Assembly: GCA_022511265.1 (NCBI GenBank)
Contig: JAFLRX010000004.1
Span: 1-64,000 of the forward strand
DNA length: 64,000 bases
Origin: Eubacterium sp.
Lineage (GTDB): Bacteria > Bacillota > Clostridia > Oscillospirales > Ruminococcaceae
Direction: 5' to 3'
Part shown: positions 8,304 through 16,525 of the stretch, in pieces
Numbering within the stretch: position 1 is the stretch's first letter
How the letters are laid out: each line of letters opens with the position of its first letter
The notes under the pieces: model-generated
What the model was told of the DNA's origin: nothing
The model's database searches: none
Seen by the model: only the letters and a program-made list of their open reading frames with translations
Made by a program: the position numbers and the translations under genes

Positions 8304-8618
8304 ATGATGAGCAATCCAATAAAAAGAGAATTTGATAAGGCATCTCTTATTAAAGATATCACCGACCGAGAAAATATTATTCGTCGCTTTCAAACGACCG
8401 GGTATCTTGATCGAGACGATGCAATAAAAAAGATAGAAACAAAAATATTTACAGATGCAGAACTGACTTTGGCTACCGCCGCAAAACAAGCCCAAAACGG
8501 CAGCGTTAACCTTCATCAAGCAGACAATAATCTTATCATTACTAATATGCAATTCCAAGTGGATTTTCTAAATGTAAAACTTGCAAAGTTGGAGTTGGAG
8601 GAAAAACAAAATGGCTGA
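8304..8618 (+). CDS. Small unknown protein of the defence island
   Basis: 104 aa, charged and predicted helical, with no recognised domain (ENIIRRFQTTGYLDRDDAIK, HQADNNLIITNMQFQ). ATG 8304 follows CGGAGG; a second ATG at 8307 is possible. Its stop overlaps the next start by 8 bases, so the two genes are translationally coupled. It may be a partner or antitoxin of the DUF5655 protein, but this rests on the gene arrangement only. Confidence 0.65.
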   Translation: MMSNPIKREFDKASLIKDITDRENIIRRFQTTGYLDRDDAIKKIETKIFTDAELTLATAAKQAQNGSVNLHQADNNLIITNMQFQVDFLNVKLAKLELEEKQNG

Positions 8619-9504
8619 TATTAAACTCTTTAACATAAACGGAAAGGTAAAAGAATATCAAAGTGGAACAGTAACTCTTGAAAAAGAGCTACAAACTGTG
8701 ATTGAAAGCAATATGGAAACCTTCTTTGGTGTATCTTTTTTAGCTACTGAATACCGTACAACTGATGGAGGCAGAATGGACAGCATAGGTATTGACGAAA
8801 ATCATTGTCCTGTCATTTTTGAATATAAACGTTCTATGAAAGACAATGTAATCAATCAAGGACTGTTTTATTTGAATTGGCTGCTGGATCACAAAGACAG
8901 TTTTAAGGTATTAGTCATTGAAAAGATGGGATTGAAGGCTGCCGAGAGAATTGATTGGACAATGCCTCGTGTTATCTGTATCGCTGGTGACTTTACAAAA
9001 TATGATGAATCTGCGATCAAACAGATGAATAGAAATATCAGCCTAATCCGCTATAAAAAATTCGGAAACGACCTCTTAATGTTTGAACAAATCAACGAGA
9101 ATGTGGCAACCGCAATTTCTGAAGGAGATTCCAATTCCAAATCAAAATCCTCTGATAAGACTTTCGAAGAACAGATTGCTAATGCGAATGATTCAATCAA
9201 AATGCTTTATCAGGACTTGACAAATTACATATTGAGCTTAGGCGACGATGTGAGCGAAACCCATCTAAAACTGTATTCAGCTTTTAAAAAGATCAGAAAC
9301 ATTGTAACCGTTGTAGCATTAAAAAAGAAGCTGGTCATAAACCTTCCGATTGATGTATCAACTGTGATCTTTGAAAAGGGATTTTCAAGGGACGTAACAA
9401 ACATCGGGCACTGGGGCTGCGGTGCCGTAGAACTACATATTCAAAATTCCACTGATTTTGAAAAGGCAAAGCCGCTTATTGATCGTGCATATAACGAAAA
9501 TTGA
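8611..9504 (+). CDS. DUF5655-type protein with PD-(D/E)xK-like nuclease motif
   Basis: 297 aa starting at ATG 8611 behind TTGGAGG. An N-terminal region (about 20-130) reads GRMDSIGID then VIFEYKRS, giving D57 and E71-x-K73, the spacing of PD-(D/E)xK nucleases, followed by a helical LFYLNWLLDHK. The last ~110 residues resemble DUF5655 (predicted DNA- or transport-associated domain). It is widespread as a single gene and is also found near restriction genes. A nuclease or DNA-binding role is likely here; activity is not shown by the sequence. Confidence 0.7.
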   Translation: MADIKLFNINGKVKEYQSGTVTLEKELQTVIESNMETFFGVSFLATEYRTTDGGRMDSIGIDENHCPVIFEYKRSMKDNVINQGLFYLNWLLDHKDSFKVLVIEKMGLKAAERIDWTMPRVICIAGDFTKYDESAIKQMNRNISLIRYKKFGNDLLMFEQINENVATAISEGDSNSKSKSSDKTFEEQIANANDSIKMLYQDLTNYILSLGDDVSETHLKLYSAFKKIRNIVTVVALKKKLVINLPIDVSTVIFEKGFSRDVTNIGHWGCGAVELHIQNSTDFEKAKPLIDRAYNEN

Positions 9505-9518
9505 TGGAGGAAAGAAAA

Positions 9519-11606
9519 ATGTCTGAACAAACAATACAGGATAGCTTGTTTTCTAACGATGTAAGCATTCTTGATAAATATACTTGCCTTAGTCTTGGTG
9601 CTACAACCATTAATGATTTAATGAAATCCGGTAAATTAAAGCAAGTCAAAGTTTCTAAAAATTTAAGCAAGAAACCGGATGTTCTCATTATCAATAAAAA
9701 CAAAGAGGTTGTTGTTTTTTTAGAGTTTAAGACTCCTGACGAGTTGAATTCGCAGATTAAAATTTATAAGGCTATTAAACAAGAAATTGGTGTAGCCAAG
9801 GAAATCGGAGCAAAAATCTATGTCGTAACAGATGGGGATAAATATATTTGGCTAAATCCTGTTACAGGAAATCTCATTGTTGATGAAAATGGTAATCAGA
9901 TTACAAGAAAGATCGATCCTAAAGCTGAACCTAAAAAGGTTGCTGAGTTTATAGATTTAGTATCTCTTTCTGTCTCTGCTGAAAATGACACTATTTTAAA
10001 ATTAGAGGATATTGATCCTACTGATTTGGCAAAGAAAATTGCTCGTATATTGAAAAGAATGACATTCGCTTCTTCCAAAATGTCTTTATATACCTTTGTG
10101 GAAGTATTTCTTTTCAAATATTTGAGTGATATAAATGTTTTGAAAGATAATAATTCTTTTAGTTACATTTATAGTTTGTATTCGGTTGATGAATCCTCTC
10201 GATTAACTAATGCAGATATACTTGGTGCATATCTTGAAGGTCCAAGAGCTCAAATGAAAATGTTGTTTCCCGATGGCGGAGACGGTACTACTATTGTTAA
10301 CGGACAAATTTTCCATGTAAAAAAAGGTGTAGATGGACATTATATCGAAGAAGATTCCCATGCCATTTGCTTTAAAAACATTATGAATGAATTCTATAAT
10401 TATGAAAAAAGCAATGGTAAGTTCATCAATATAAGTAAGGATTTTAAATCAAAATTATTTGAAACCTTTATGAAAAACAGTGATGACAAGTCCGATATGG
10501 GACAATTCTTTACACCTCTTAAAATCGTGAGAGAAATGGTTAACATGGTCACAATCAACAGTGGGATGTCTATTTGTGATCCAGCTTCAGGTGTAGGAAA
10601 ATTCTTATTAGAAGCTGCGTCCAATGTTCCTTTTGAAATGAAAAATGGTCAGTTAGTTTCGGGGGTTGACTTATACGGATTTGAAAAACAAATGTCAGGC
10701 AAAGATGATATAACTACAATCCTTGCCAAGGCAAATATGCTTATTTATTTCTCAAAACTTTTCAAGGATAATAACAATATTGATGAAGTTCAGTACCTTG
10801 CAAAGGAACTTTTAAACAAGGTATTTTATTCTAGCAAAAAAGCCCTTGGAACGCTTGATAAATTAGAAGAGAATAAATATGATCTAATTCTTGCTAATCC
10901 ACCATACTATCAGGATGCTACTATTACTAAGTTAGCATCAGATACTGACTTTTATACTGCCAAAGGTAACGGTGTTGAAGCACTCTTCTTGGAATGGATA
11001 ATTCGTTCTTTAAAATATGGTGGAACTGCTAACATTGTTTTACCTGATGGTATTTTTACAAACTTGGGCAATACCAACTTAAAAGAGCTGATCTTAAAAA
11101 ACTGTTATATAGAAAGCATTATTTCACTACCCATCAACAGTTTCTTTAACACTCCTAAGAAAACATATATTCTCACACTGAGAAAGAAAACTGAAGATGA
11201 AATAGATAATGAAGTTAAGCAGGAATATAAGATTTTCTGTTATATCTGTAAAAGTATCGGTGAAACCTTGGATGCATATCGTTTTGATACGCCCGATGAT
11301 AATGATCTTCACGAAGCGGTAAATAAATATAATTCATATAAAAATTTACCTGATAAAAATGACATTCAAGAGCCTTTTAAATCTTGGTTTGAGAGCGATG
11401 GAAAAATGAAACTGTTGTCTTTGGATAAATTTCCGTCAGATGCAAATTGGAACATAGACAATATCTGGTCTGACGAGGAAAAGATTAGACTTGGATTCAA
11501 AGAAGCTGACGATATTATGACTTTAGATGAATTTAGGTCCTTCATTGATAATCTTGTAAATGATATGACCAATTACAAGGAGGCGATAGAGTGTCTAAAA
11601 CAGTAA
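9519..11606 (+). CDS. Nuclease-methyltransferase fusion, type IIB/IIG-like R-M subunit
   Basis: 695 aa from ATG 9519 behind GGAGG. Residues about 15-130 form an HsdR_N-like PD-(D/E)xK domain (PD at 53-54, E69-F-K71). A helical HsdM-like region follows, then an N6-adenine methyltransferase with motif I DPASGVGKFL (from residue 354) and motif IV NPPY (from residue 460). GQFFTPLKIVREMV is the typical HsdM lead-in. No DEAD helicase exists here or nearby. A fused nuclease and methylase plus a separate S subunit is the BcgI-type layout, which cleaves on both sides of a bipartite site. It could also be a type I HsdM with an extra domain whose HsdR was lost. Confidence 0.8.
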   Translation: MSEQTIQDSLFSNDVSILDKYTCLSLGATTINDLMKSGKLKQVKVSKNLSKKPDVLIINKNKEVVVFLEFKTPDELNSQIKIYKAIKQEIGVAKEIGAKIYVVTDGDKYIWLNPVTGNLIVDENGNQITRKIDPKAEPKKVAEFIDLVSLSVSAENDTILKLEDIDPTDLAKKIARILKRMTFASSKMSLYTFVEVFLFKYLSDINVLKDNNSFSYIYSLYSVDESSRLTNADILGAYLEGPRAQMKMLFPDGGDGTTIVNGQIFHVKKGVDGHYIEEDSHAICFKNIMNEFYNYEKSNGKFINISKDFKSKLFETFMKNSDDKSDMGQFFTPLKIVREMVNMVTINSGMSICDPASGVGKFLLEAASNVPFEMKNGQLVSGVDLYGFEKQMSGKDDITTILAKANMLIYFSKLFKDNNNIDEVQYLAKELLNKVFYSSKKALGTLDKLEENKYDLILANPPYYQDATITKLASDTDFYTAKGNGVEALFLEWIIRSLKYGGTANIVLPDGIFTNLGNTNLKELILKNCYIESIISLPINSFFNTPKKTYILTLRKKTEDEIDNEVKQEYKIFCYICKSIGETLDAYRFDTPDDNDLHEAVNKYNSYKNLPDKNDIQEPFKSWFESDGKMKLLSLDKFPSDANWNIDNIWSDEEKIRLGFKEADDIMTLDEFRSFIDNLVNDMTNYKEAIECLKQ

Positions 11607-12682
11607 CAAAAAAGATTGCTGAACTTTTTGAATATGAAAACGGCAATTCTAAGTACACTAAAGCTTTTTGTAAAGATCACGCAGGAGAGTTTATCGTATA
11701 TACCGGAACAACCATCGGTGTTTTTGCAAAAGTCGATTTTGCTGACTATACTACCCCGAACCTAACGTTTACAACAGATGGAGAAAAGGCAGGAACAATA
11801 GAATATATAACGGATTCCGGATATTGCATCGGAGGACATCGAACGGTACTAAAACCTCTAGTAACAGATATTGATTTGCTGTATTTTAAATATTTGTTGC
11901 AACCTCTTTTCTTCAAAAATGTAAAAAGAGGCGACGTTCCATCTTTGCATTTTAATAATATAAAAGATATTCAAGTTGAGGTTCCCATATTGCCTGATGG
12001 AAGATATGATTTGGCAGCACAAAAAGCTCTTGCCCAAAAATACCAAGATATTGAAAATCAAAAGAAACTTCTAATTGAAAAGGTAGAAGAACTAAAAAAG
12101 TACAAGGTTTTTATTGATTCAGATATCCAAACGAATTATGTTAAAGTCCCTATTACAAAATTATTCACTCCTAAAGGCGGTGATATGAAATTATCAAAGC
12201 CATATTGTAAAGATCATATTGGTACATATCCTGTTTATTCGGGAAGCACTTCTAGAAAAGTTTTTGAAAATATAGATACTTATAAATATGACGGCGAGTA
12301 TCTAACATGGGTCATTGACGGATTGGCAGGTTACGTAATGAAACTGACAGGACAATTTTCTATTACATGTCATAGAGGCATACTTATTCCTACAAAAGAA
12401 TGTAAGAATGTAGATTTGCTTTATATTAAATACATGATCGAACCCATCTTTCGTAGAAGAGTTAGAGGTAGAATCGGTATAAATGGTAAAAACGAATATA
12501 CTGCATTAAAACCTACTCATATCGTAAATTATAATGATTCAATACTAATTCCAATTGATGAAAACGGGAATTATGATTTGAAAAAGCAGCAAGAACTAGC
12601 AATGAAATATGCCACTATAGAAACTATAAAAGAGAATATATTCGATCAAATCTACAGCCTTACAAATATTATAGTTAATTGA
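11591..12682 (+). CDS. Restriction-modification specificity (S) subunit
   Basis: 363 aa from GTG 11591 with AAGGAGG at the right distance; it overlaps the methylase gene by 16 bases. Two half-repeats each contain a target-recognition domain and a helix: residues ~1-170 (KAFCKDHAGEFIVYTGTT) and ~180-363 (KPYCKDHIGTYPVYSGST), each closing with a long helix. This gives recognition of a bipartite asymmetric DNA site. The protein is the DNA-targeting partner of the upstream fusion enzyme. Confidence 0.88.
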   Translation: MSKTVTKKIAELFEYENGNSKYTKAFCKDHAGEFIVYTGTTIGVFAKVDFADYTTPNLTFTTDGEKAGTIEYITDSGYCIGGHRTVLKPLVTDIDLLYFKYLLQPLFFKNVKRGDVPSLHFNNIKDIQVEVPILPDGRYDLAAQKALAQKYQDIENQKKLLIEKVEELKKYKVFIDSDIQTNYVKVPITKLFTPKGGDMKLSKPYCKDHIGTYPVYSGSTSRKVFENIDTYKYDGEYLTWVIDGLAGYVMKLTGQFSITCHRGILIPTKECKNVDLLYIKYMIEPIFRRRVRGRIGINGKNEYTALKPTHIVNYNDSILIPIDENGNYDLKKQQELAMKYATIETIKENIFDQIYSLTNIIVN

Positions 12683-12754
12683 TTCATATGGAATCAATTG
12701 ACCATAATGTTAGATGATATGCAAAAAATCTTAACGCAACCTATATATAGCTCC

Positions 12755-12777
12755 CACTTGCTGTTATTTTGCAAGTG
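12755..12777. terminator. Short hairpin between S subunit and DUF262 gene
   Basis: CACTTGC/GCAAGTG, 7-bp stem with 9-nt loop, in a 175-bp AT-rich gap. No clean T-run follows. It may be a weak terminator or attenuator that partly separates the R-M genes from the DUF262-HEPN pair. Confidence 0.4.
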
Positions 12778-12857
12778 TATGCGCATACTATTACATATAA
12801 AAATTAATGTGTAATGAGGTGTGCAAATTGAAAAAATATCCTTTTAGAGGTGATACT

Positions 12858-13916
12858 ATGGAATTGAAAAAATCTAAAACCTATGAAATACTTGACATTA
12901 TTAATTGGTCTGAAGCAGGAGAACTTAACATTAATCCTAAATATCAAAGAAATCCTGTTTGGGATAATACTGCAAAATCTTTTTTAATTGATACAATTCT
13001 AAGAGATTATCCCATGCCACCTTTATTTTACAGACAAATATTTTATTTGCAAGAACGTAAAACAAAGAGAGAAGTTATTGATGGACAACAACGCACAAGA
13101 GCTATAATAGGATACTATAATAATGAATTTCCTTTGCTAAAAAAGCACAATGCAGAATATGGGGGATTGTATTTTAAAAATTTGCCTCCAGACGTACAAG
13201 AAAAATATCTGAAATATAATGTTTTTGTAGACACTATTTCTGAAAAAGATGACAGTATAATTTATGATATTTTTGCTAGAATGAACTCTAATGCTGCTAA
13301 TATCAATAAGCAGGAAATACGAAACGCAAAGTTTTGGGGAGATTTTAAAACTGCAGTTTATACAACAGCAAGTCTCGTGCGTGAAGATTTTATTCGATAT
13401 GGAACTTTCTCGGCAAAAGGTTTTTCCCGAATGCAAGATATGGAGTTTATCTCTTCTCTTTATATTCTTGCCATCTCTGGATGCACGACAGAATCACCCG
13501 CTCAAATTGATAAATATTATAAAGAATACGACAATGGTTTTGAGAACATTGAAGCAATTACAAATCATATTATAAATGCATTCAAATTCATTGAAGGTAT
13601 TAGTCAATATGTAGAAGATATTTTTGTGCTCAAAAATAAAAACTATATGTACGATTTAATAGGGTATTATTTTGTTGGCAATAACATTATTTCTCTTAGT
13701 GAAAATACTTTTACAACCGTGATACCTTTGTCAGACACGATAGCAGAAAAATTGAATAACTTGCATTTTGTATTAGAGGATATCAAAAAGAAAAGTTTCG
13801 ATAGAAGTTCTGTTGCTCCAGAAATTATCGATTATGAGCGCAACCATAAGGTGCATTCTAATTCGAAAGAATCTCGTGAGGCTCGCATAGAATTTCTTAT
13901 CAATTTTTTAAAATAA
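12858..13916 (+). CDS. DUF262 (ParB/Srx-like) protein
   Basis: 352 aa from ATG 12858 behind AGAGGTGA; a TTG about 30 bases upstream behind GAGGTG is an alternative. The N-terminal DUF262 signature is clear: YQRNPVW near residue 30 and IDGQQRTRAI with D75GQQR79, then ARMNSNAANINKQEIRNAKF. DUF262 is a ParB-like NTPase/nuclease fold found in GmrS-type (type IV) restriction enzymes. Here the GmrD (DUF1524 HNH) half is absent and replaced by a HEPN gene downstream. It is very AT-rich, like its neighbours. Confidence 0.85.
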   Translation: MELKKSKTYEILDIINWSEAGELNINPKYQRNPVWDNTAKSFLIDTILRDYPMPPLFYRQIFYLQERKTKREVIDGQQRTRAIIGYYNNEFPLLKKHNAEYGGLYFKNLPPDVQEKYLKYNVFVDTISEKDDSIIYDIFARMNSNAANINKQEIRNAKFWGDFKTAVYTTASLVREDFIRYGTFSAKGFSRMQDMEFISSLYILAISGCTTESPAQIDKYYKEYDNGFENIEAITNHIINAFKFIEGISQYVEDIFVLKNKNYMYDLIGYYFVGNNIISLSENTFTTVIPLSDTIAEKLNNLHFVLEDIKKKSFDRSSVAPEIIDYERNHKVHSNSKESREARIEFLINFLK

Positions 13917-14491
13917 TGCCTATGAATGAAGTAATTAATAAACATCCGGAAACAGAAGAACTAGTAGAAACTATTAATCAGATTATTTCCTGCTTATCAA
14001 AATTATCTGATGAAGAAAAATTGAGCTACTATCCATTAGCTTTCTTTGGGATCTTTGTAAAGTTTCAAAATATAGTTCACAATCAATTTGAAAAATATTG
14101 TATAGGCGAGCCCTCAAGCGCAGGTTATTGTCCTAGTCGAAAGCATGTTTTTTCAGATGTCTCTGAACTTAGAAGTTTTCTTAAGACACGTTCAGAATAT
14201 ATTGACTATGATGATAGAATTGGTGAACTTTCTGACTATATTTTTGATGATAATCCATTTTCAAATTTATTTTCATTAGAGCCATTAGGATATTTGATGT
14301 TGAAACATATTCGTAATCACGTTGGTCATGAAAGTAATAGTAGTTATCAAAAGTTATTATCTGCAAGAATTATTCGTGAAGACCAAACGATCTCTGAGTA
14401 TTTTGCAAAAAGGAGCAAGCGAGGCAAAGTGCATTTTGATGAGTTGGTTAATAGTGTATATGAATATAGCAATTACATAATTGAAGGATAA
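13916..14491 (+). CDS. HEPN-fold protein partnered with DUF262
   Basis: 191 aa. The frame starts at ATG 13916 within TAATG, so it shares an A with the DUF262 stop and is translationally coupled. KHIRNHVGHES provides R133-x4-H138, the catalytic Rx4-6H motif of HEPN RNases, within a mainly helical protein. HEPN families of the MAE_28990/MAE_18760 group are known to sit beside DUF262 genes. The pair probably forms a toxin or effector plus a sensor. Assignment to a precise HEPN family needs a profile search. Confidence 0.75.
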   Translation: MPMNEVINKHPETEELVETINQIISCLSKLSDEEKLSYYPLAFFGIFVKFQNIVHNQFEKYCIGEPSSAGYCPSRKHVFSDVSELRSFLKTRSEYIDYDDRIGELSDYIFDDNPFSNLFSLEPLGYLMLKHIRNHVGHESNSSYQKLLSARIIREDQTISEYFAKRSKRGKVHFDELVNSVYEYSNYIIEG

Positions 14492-14522
14492 TTTTTACAC
14501 TTTGAATCCAAATTATTATTTC

Positions 14523-14555
14523 AACAGGCACGAGAGATTAACTCCCGTGCCTGTT
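14523..14555. terminator. Terminator of cargo operon (also convergent small gene)
   Basis: AACAGGCACG/CGTGCCTGTT, 10-bp stem followed by ATTATTTT. It lies between the HEPN stop and the end of the convergent 48-aa gene. Confidence 0.75.
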
Positions 14556-14556
14556 A

Positions 14557-14703
14557 TTATTTTGTGTATTGGATTATTAGTTCATCGACACCATCGATGT
14601 ACTTACCTTGATATATTAGCTTGTTGCGGTATTCGAATAGGCATTGAATGATGAGGCTATGTTCAGCATTAGTTAGATACAGATAGTACTTCCTTTTTCT
14701 CAT
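14557..14703 (-). CDS. Small conserved-looking 48-aa protein downstream of TnpV
   Basis: Begins MRKRKYYLYLTNAEHSLIIQ and ends VDELIIQYTK. The pattern (basic start, LTxxEH, YRNKLIYQGKY, VDELI) matches short uncharacterised proteins often encoded in Firmicutes mobile elements. ATG 14703 overlaps the TnpV stop (ATGA), indicating coupled translation. It ends just before the shared terminator. No function is known to me; its length makes it easy to overlook. Confidence 0.65.
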   Translation of the reverse strand: MRKRKYYLYLTNAEHSLIIQCLFEYRNKLIYQGKYIDGVDELIIQYTK

Positions 14704-15074
14704 ACAAATACCACTTCTTCATTGATTACTTTGTTTACTCGCTCTCGAACATTGTTCATTTTCTGCGCCCATGCCAACTGATTAGTAGCCTTAAGATGCT
14801 CGTCAATGCCCTCTCTCTTTGTGTATTCATTGACCAGCCGAGAAAAAAGCTCTTGTGCCTGTCCCTCAACATCTGCAAGGTGAGAATGCAGCTTGCCGGA
14901 AGTAAGTAGGTTATAATACAAAACTCGGTGATGCTGCTTCAGGTAGCGAAAGCGCCTTTGTCCCCATACGCCGATTGATTGTTTTTCTTCGGCGGGTAAT
15001 ACCAAGTTCGGCAACAAATAATCTCCCTGCTGCGTGTAAGTGCCGCCCATTTGTTCAAACAATGTTTTTTCCAT
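14700..15074 (-). CDS. tnpV: TnpV-like transposon-encoded protein
   Basis: 124 aa from ATG 15074 behind AAAGGAGG. The start MEKTLFEQMGGTYTQQGDYL, then GVWGQRRFRYLKQHHRVLYY and a charged helical end are typical of the TnpV family of Tn4451-like and other clostridial mobile elements. The function is not established; it is an accessory gene, not a transposase. It is GC-richer than the cargo just left of it, fitting the element backbone. Confidence 0.85.
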   Translation of the reverse strand: MEKTLFEQMGGTYTQQGDYLLPNLVLPAEEKQSIGVWGQRRFRYLKQHHRVLYYNLLTSGKLHSHLADVEGQAQELFSRLVNEYTKREGIDEHLKATNQLAWAQKMNNVRERVNKVINEEVVFV

Positions 15075-15257
15075 AATGCAAAACCTCCTTTGCACTATCA
15101 TTGTACAAAGGAGACTCACTAAAGTCGAATGTGCGATTTTGAGATTTGCAGATATATCCTGCAAAATGACTTTTCAATGGATTTTGTCTCTAAAAGTCTG
15201 ACATTTCAATAGGATTTCACCCTTGTTTTTATGACATTTCAAAAAATGACCGTCAGT

Positions 15258-15313
15258 ATTTAGTCATTTACGATTTGCCGAATCGTACTTGACCAAATCG
15301 TAAATGACTAAAT
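15258..15313. repeat. Large inverted repeat, 20-bp arms
   Basis: ATTTAGTCATTTACGATTTG (15258-15277) is perfectly complementary to 15294-15313, with a 16-nt spacer. The region 15180-15325 has no gene. A perfect 20-bp stem may be a protein-binding site, an ssDNA initiation hairpin or a small-element remnant. Confidence 0.7.
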
Positions 15314-15326
15314 TTTCTGTAAGCAA

Positions 15327-15361
15327 AAGCCTCCTCCAGTGCGCTTACACCAAAGGAGGCT
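15327..15361 (-). terminator. Terminator of the DUF6809 gene
   Basis: AAGCCTCCT/AGGAGGCTT stem; on the minus strand TTTTGCTT follows. It is 11 bases beyond the stop of the DUF6809 gene. Confidence 0.65.
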
Positions 15362-15371
15362 TGCTATAGAT

Positions 15372-15671
15372 TTAGTCCTTCAAGAAACTCTCAAACGGGG
15401 CGTCGTCGCTGCAAAAGACATCGAACAGCATCTTTGCACCGAGGCGGAAGCCGACAATGAAAGAGTCAAGCTCTGCTTCTCCCATTAGCTCAGCGTAGGC
15501 ATTGCAGAAGTCGAGGAACAAATCTTTATCTTCGCCCTGTAAGCGTTCGGTTAGCTTTTCCTCAATATCGTTCATATTGTCCGACACCTTGATAACACGA
15601 TGTTCCTTGCGATATCCTCTTGATTGAGGATCGATGTTTCCGTAGAACAGTTCTTCAATAAAGTTTGCCAC
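15372..15671 (-). CDS. DUF6809-family protein
   Basis: 99 aa. FIEELFYGNIDPQSRGYRKE at the start and LDSFIVGFRLGAKMLFDVF near the end are hallmarks of this small Firmicutes mobile-element family. It is predicted helical and soluble, with no known activity. It lies 19 bases after the upstream HTH gene and is likely cotranscribed with it. Confidence 0.75.
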   Translation of the reverse strand: MANFIEELFYGNIDPQSRGYRKEHRVIKVSDNMNDIEEKLTERLQGEDKDLFLDFCNAYAELMGEAELDSFIVGFRLGAKMLFDVFCSDDAPFESFLKD

Positions 15672-15689
15672 TATTCCGCACCTCCTGTT

Positions 15690-16268
15690 TTACTGTATCT
15701 GCGAGGCTTCCCCTGTCGGGAAAACTCGTTTAAGGTGCGGACGTGCCATCTTGATTTGCGGACAATGGTGCGGAAATGCTGTGAACAAAAAAAAGTCAAT
15801 TAAGTAGATCTTCGGTACTTGATTCACACCATTCTTTTGAAATGATTTTAGCTTTTTCTTTTGGCACCAGCGATTAACCGTAGTTTTACCATACCCGGTT
15901 AAAACGACGATCTCGAGAACGGATATCACATCCTTATACTCGGCAAGCTTTTTCTCATAGAAATTGCGCATATCCTCCAGCAGATCGGCGGGAGCGTTTT
16001 CTATCATTTGTCGCCGATACACGCCTCCGTACCATCCGGCTGTGGCAGAATAGTTTTCGGGGACGATCTCACGCTGCTCCAAACATGTAATGACGTCCTC
16101 TTTTTTGATTTTATAGCAGCGGGTCTGCTTTCCTGTGTACTCGCAGGGAATAAGTCCGCTTTGCAGCAAATACTGCGCCGTAGCTTTACCGATATGACAG
16201 ATTTGATAAAGCTGCTCTTTAGTAATCACGTCGGGAATTTTATCCCAGTTGATTTCTGTTTTCTTCAT
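15690..16268 (-). CDS. HTH-domain protein of the element right arm
   Basis: 192 aa from ATG 16268 behind GAGGTG. It has two HTH-like stretches: ITKEQLYQICHIGKATAQYL (residues ~14-33) and a second near 110-130 (VVLTGYGKTTVNRWCQKKKL). It is probably a DNA-binding protein tied to maintenance or excision, since it is the last gene before the right attachment core. Open reading extends upstream to 16436, but that part has no ribosome site and no recognisable protein character. Confidence 0.7.
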   Translation of the reverse strand: MKKTEINWDKIPDVITKEQLYQICHIGKATAQYLLQSGLIPCEYTGKQTRCYKIKKEDVITCLEQREIVPENYSATAGWYGGVYRRQMIENAPADLLEDMRNFYEKKLAEYKDVISVLEIVVLTGYGKTTVNRWCQKKKLKSFQKNGVNQVPKIYLIDFFLFTAFPHHCPQIKMARPHLKRVFPTGEASQIQ

Positions 16269-16525
16269 AGCAATACACCTCATAATCAAATTTGTCGGTT
16301 GACTGTCTGTGTATTGCCGTTCTGCCTTTTGTTCTGTCCTGTCTACCCGCAGTTCTGTCCTAAAATTCGGTTTTTTGCCGATACGAACCCATTTTGAAAA
16401 CGCCTTGAAATGACTGACTTTTTTCGGCTTTTTCATCGAAAAACCCAGTATTTATGCGGATTTTTTCGAGGACGGGATGATCTTAGATGACACAGGACGG
16501 ATGATGAAAGGTCTGCATCCCATAA

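Noticed and set aside
9519..12682. Complete classical type I R-M system
   Set aside because: No HsdR helicase gene in the element; the nuclease-like domain is fused to the methylase instead.
14700..15074. TnpV as an active transposase
   Set aside because: It has no catalytic motif of any transposase family, and no terminal repeats flank it.
16269..16436. N-terminal extension of the right-arm HTH protein
   Set aside because: No ribosome site before ATG 16436, while ATG 16268 has GAGGTG at proper distance and begins a normal HTH sequence.
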